8,241 nucleotides of DNA from Methylotenera sp. (lineage in GTDB: Bacteria; Pseudomonadota; Gammaproteobacteria; Burkholderiales; Methylophilaceae). Below, one piece after another: positions 6,066 to 8,241 of this stretch; positions within the stretch are counted from its first letter, which is position 1; each line of letters starts with the position of its first letter. The notes under the pieces are model-generated. The model made no database searches. It was given only the letters and a program-made list of their open reading frames with translations, and was not told the origin of the DNA. Position numbers and translations under genes: made by a program. The stretch spans positions 1 to 8,241 of the forward strand of contig SXVG01000037.1 of assembly GCA_005791685.1 (NCBI GenBank). Reading direction: 5' to 3'.

Positions 6066-6464
6066 CTACTGGGCTGGCGCCAACAACAGCCCGACCTTAT
6101 CCACCTTGTTTTGCTTGAGTAAATCCATGACCGCGATGACGTCGTCGTATTTGACGTTTTTATCGGCGGCAATCACCACGGCACGTTCTGGCGCGGCCGT
6201 TAAAGCCTGCCTTACACTCAGCAAGAGTTGATCGCGCGCCATGGCTTGGTTGTCCAACTCAATTTGACCGCTCTGCTTCACGGTTAAGACCAAGGGCGGC
6301 ACTGACGCTTGCTTTAGACTTTGCCCCACTTTGGGCAAATCGACCACCCCAGGATTGGTCATGGGCGCGGTCACCATAAAAATAACCAGCAACACCAAAG
6401 TCACGTCTATATAAGGCACGACGTTGATCTGGTTCATCATGCGGCGTTTACGGGTGCGTGACAT
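6066..6464 (-). CDS. tolR: Tol-Pal motor subunit TolR (ExbD/TolR family)
   Basis: TolR works with TolQ as the proton channel that powers TolA. The 132 residues have a short basic cytoplasmic N-terminus (RTRKRRMMNQINVVPYIDV), one membrane helix (about 18-36) that carries the essential protonatable Asp, D20 in YIDVTLVLL, and a periplasmic domain ending in DVIAVMDLLKQNKVDKVGLL, typical of the family. Length matches E. coli TolR (142). Only 2 bp separate its ATG from the tolQ stop and no clear Shine-Dalgarno is present, so translation is probably coupled to tolQ. Confidence 0.96.
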   Translation of the reverse strand: MSRTRKRRMMNQINVVPYIDVTLVLLVIFMVTAPMTNPGVVDLPKVGQSLKQASVPPLVLTVKQSGQIELDNQAMARDQLLLSVRQALTAAPERAVVIAADKNVKYDDVIAVMDLLKQNKVDKVGLLLAPAQ

Positions 6465-6466
6465 GG

Positions 6467-7147
6467 CTAGCTTTTTCTTTGTAAGATATTGGTGAATTCT
6501 TCCATAAAACTTTCGTAGCGCACCGACAGCCTATCGACCGAGCTGGTAAAACGGTTGTAGGCAATCACCGCCGGTATCGCCGCAAACAAACCAATGGCGG
6601 TGGCCACCAGCGCTTCCGCAATGCCCGGCGCCACTTGGCTTAAAGTCGCTTGTGCAACGTTGGACAAGCCTCGGAATGCATTCATGATGCCCCACACGGT
6701 ACCCAATAAACCGATATAAGGGCTGACCGAACCAACCGAGGCCAAGAACGGCAAGTGTGCATCCAAATCATCCAACTCACGGTTATAAGCGGCCCGCATG
6801 GCACGGCGCGCGCCTTCCATGACATCTGACACCTCCATGCGCGATTGCTGTTTATGCCGCACGTATTCTTTAAAACCGGCTTCAAAGATGCTGGCCATGC
6901 CTTGCGTTTTACGCCTACCGGCGCTGATGCTTTCAAACAACTTATTTAAATCGCCGCCCGCCCAAAAAGCATTCTCAAAATCCTCGGCACTGGTTTCAGC
7001 CCGTTTGATGGTGGCGAGCTTAATAAAAATGTACCACCAAGAAAATAAAGAGGTCAGGATCAATATCACTAACACCAGTTGCACTGGCAGACTGGCGCCC
7101 GCTACCAGCGAAAATATGGACATGTCATTGGCAACACTTACGGTCAT
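6467..7147 (-). CDS. tolQ: Tol-Pal motor subunit TolQ (MotA/TolQ/ExbB family)
   Basis: TolQ is the multi-helix stator subunit that forms the inner-membrane proton channel with TolR. The 226 residues have three hydrophobic helices: about 17-43, 133-157 and 172-198. A large cytoplasmic loop between the first and second contains EVSDVMEGARRAMRAA (105-120). The conserved channel threonines are seen at T150 (LLGTVWG) and T183 (VATAIGL). GSVSPYIGLLG is the family signature. The ATG at 7145-7147 has an AGGAA ribosome-binding site (7153-7157) five nt upstream, overlapping the ybgC TAG stop; an internal Met at residue 9 is less likely. It lies 8 bp after ybgC. Confidence 0.96.
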   Translation of the reverse strand: MTVSVANDMSIFSLVAGASLPVQLVLVILILTSLFSWWYIFIKLATIKRAETSAEDFENAFWAGGDLNKLFESISAGRRKTQGMASIFEAGFKEYVRHKQQSRMEVSDVMEGARRAMRAAYNRELDDLDAHLPFLASVGSVSPYIGLLGTVWGIMNAFRGLSNVAQATLSQVAPGIAEALVATAIGLFAAIPAVIAYNRFTSSVDRLSVRYESFMEEFTNILQRKS

Positions 7148-7155
7148 ATCGGTTC

Positions 7156-7566
7156 CTATTGTTTTTTATCTAGACGTATTTTATGGCTAATCTCAGCCGG
7201 GATACCTATGGGTTTAAAACTCACGGCATCGACAAAAGCCGCTTTCACTTGCGCTTCTATCAGCACCAAGCCTTCACGTTCAATGCTTTGCTGCATGATC
7301 AAACTGCTGCGCCCAAGTTCGCTTAACACACAGTTTACCGTCAGCATGTCATTAAAATAAGCCGGCTTTTTAAACTGCATGCTCAAGCTGTGGACGACTA
7401 TGATCAGTCCTTGTTGGTCTTTTAACTGCGTTTGCTCAAAACCCAAGGCACGCAACCATTCGGTTCTGGCCCGCTCCATAAAATTCAAATAATTGGAGTG
7501 GTAAACCACCCCACCGCTGTCGGTATCCTCGTAATACACCCGTATCGGCCAGCTAAATTGCGTCAC
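7156..7566 (-). CDS. ybgC: Tol-Pal system-associated acyl-CoA thioesterase YbgC
   Basis: YbgC is a cytoplasmic hotdog-fold (4HBT) thioesterase that hydrolyses acyl-CoA; its genetic link to tol-pal is widespread though its role there is not settled. I choose the GTG at 7564-7566, giving 136 residues. This start overlaps the ruvB TGA by 4 bp (GTGA), and a GGAAG lies 10 nt upstream. The other candidate, TTG at 7573-7575, would add three residues but has that same GGAAG only 1 nt away. The signature YYEDTDSGGVVYHSNY is at 11-26; its second Asp (D16) corresponds to the catalytic D18 of E. coli YbgC. ERARTEWLR follows. Length matches E. coli YbgC (134). Confidence 0.93.
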   Translation of the reverse strand: MTQFSWPIRVYYEDTDSGGVVYHSNYLNFMERARTEWLRALGFEQTQLKDQQGLIIVVHSLSMQFKKPAYFNDMLTVNCVLSELGRSSLIMQQSIEREGLVLIEAQVKAAFVDAVSFKPIGIPAEISHKIRLDKKQ

Positions 7567-8241
7567 GCTGGCCAAGCTTCCGTCAGCAAATCTTTTGGCG
7601 CGGCTAAACCAAAATGCTGGTAAGCGAGTTGGGTAGCCATGCGACCACGCGGCGTGCGCATTAAATAGCCTTGTTGGATTAAATAGGGTTCCAATACGTC
7701 TTCTATGGTGTCACGCTCTTCGCCTATGGCAGCCGCCAAATTATCCAAACCCACCGGTCCACCGGCAAATTTTTCCAATACCGCCAGTAGCAGTTTTCTG
7801 TCCATGACATCAAAACCCAGCTTGTCCACGTCCAGCATTTTTAAGGCAGCATCGGCCACCTCCGCCGACACCGTGCCGTCGCCTTTCACTTGCGCATAGT
7901 CACGCACACGACGCAACAAGCGGTTGGCAATGCGTGGCGTGCCGCGTGAGCGCTTGGCAATTTCTAGCGAGCCGGTGTCCACCATGGCCACGTCTAGCAA
8001 TCCGGCACTGCGCTGCACGATGCGCGCCAACTCATCGTCGGTATAGAACTCCAAGCGCGAAACGATGCCAAAACGATCACGTAATGGGTTGGTCAGCATG
8101 CCGGCACGGGTGGTCGCGCCAATTAAGGTAAAGGGTGGCAAATCCAAGCGCACACTGCGCGCCGCCGGACCCTCGCCTATCATGATGTCCAAACGGTAGT
8201 CTTCCATGGCCGGGTAGAGAATTTCTTCCACCACCGGTGAG
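7563..8241 (-). CDS. ruvB: Holliday junction branch migration ATPase RuvB (C-terminal two-thirds, cut by window edge)
   Basis: RuvB is the hexameric AAA+ motor that, with RuvA, drives branch migration of Holliday junctions before RuvC cleavage. About 225 of the usual 340 or so residues are in the window; the Walker A and B boxes lie beyond the right edge. The reading frame is open to the edge, so the internal GTG at 8234 is not a start. Visible landmarks are YPAMED, IGEGPAARS, sensor 1 GATTRAG, LTNPLRDRFGIV with the arginine finger, and sensor 2 GTPRIANRLLRR. The winged-helix DNA-binding domain contains GGPVGLDNLAAAIGEERDTI and LIQQGYLMRTPRGR. It precedes ybgC with a 4-bp GTGA overlap, so ruvB and the tol-pal genes are probably co-transcribed. 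Confidence 0.97.
   Translation of the reverse strand, partial: SPVVEEILYPAMEDYRLDIMIGEGPAARSVRLDLPPFTLIGATTRAGMLTNPLRDRFGIVSRLEFYTDDELARIVQRSAGLLDVAMVDTGSLEIAKRSRGTPRIANRLLRRVRDYAQVKGDGTVSAEVADAALKMLDVDKLGFDVMDRKLLLAVLEKFAGGPVGLDNLAAAIGEERDTIEDVLEPYLIQQGYLMRTPRGRMATQLAYQHFGLAAPKDLLTEAWPA

Overview
The window is a roughly 50% GC, tightly packed bacterial chromosome segment of housekeeping genes. The gene content (GatB, PyrE next to an exonuclease III, then ruvB-ybgC-tolQRAB-pal-cpoB) belongs to a Gram-negative proteobacterium. The style of Pal, the Crc-like exonuclease beside pyrE and ruvB directly upstream of ybgC point to the Beta-/Gammaproteobacteria. I lean towards a betaproteobacterium of the Nitrosomonadales/Methylophilaceae type, but that is inference from remembered protein style and not a search.

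Layout: the left edge (1-75) is a degraded, out-of-frame copy of DNA that recurs at 509-584 inside gatB. It is joined directly to the C-terminal third of gatB (79-678, + strand), so gatB has lost its normal upstream sequence here, through either a rearrangement or a contig-edge assembly error. Convergent to it is pyrE (697-1380, - strand). Divergent from pyrE is an exodeoxyribonuclease III gene (1417-2214, + strand, TTG start); the two share a compact 36-bp intergenic region with overlapping candidate promoters. The exonuclease gene runs 8 bp into the end of cpoB on the opposite strand.

From 2207 to 8241 everything is on the - strand and reads, in order of transcription: ruvB (partial, cut by the window edge), ybgC, tolQ, tolR, tolA, tolB, pal, cpoB. 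This is the complete Tol-Pal cell-envelope locus. TolQ-TolR form the proton-driven inner-membrane motor and TolA is the periplasm-spanning arm. TolB is the periplasmic propeller, Pal the outer-membrane lipoprotein that binds peptidoglycan, and CpoB coordinates the machine with peptidoglycan synthesis. Together they drive outer-membrane constriction at division. Genes from ruvB to tolA are separated by at most 14 bp or overlap; the only large gap (211 bp, 5010-5220) lies between tolA and tolB and carries a candidate internal promoter.

I found no mobile element, CRISPR array, tRNA, rRNA or cluster of unknown genes, and no sign of a new biological system. The most unusual signal is the left-edge gatB repeat, whose mismatches are almost all to G or T and look more like sequencing or assembly error than evolution.
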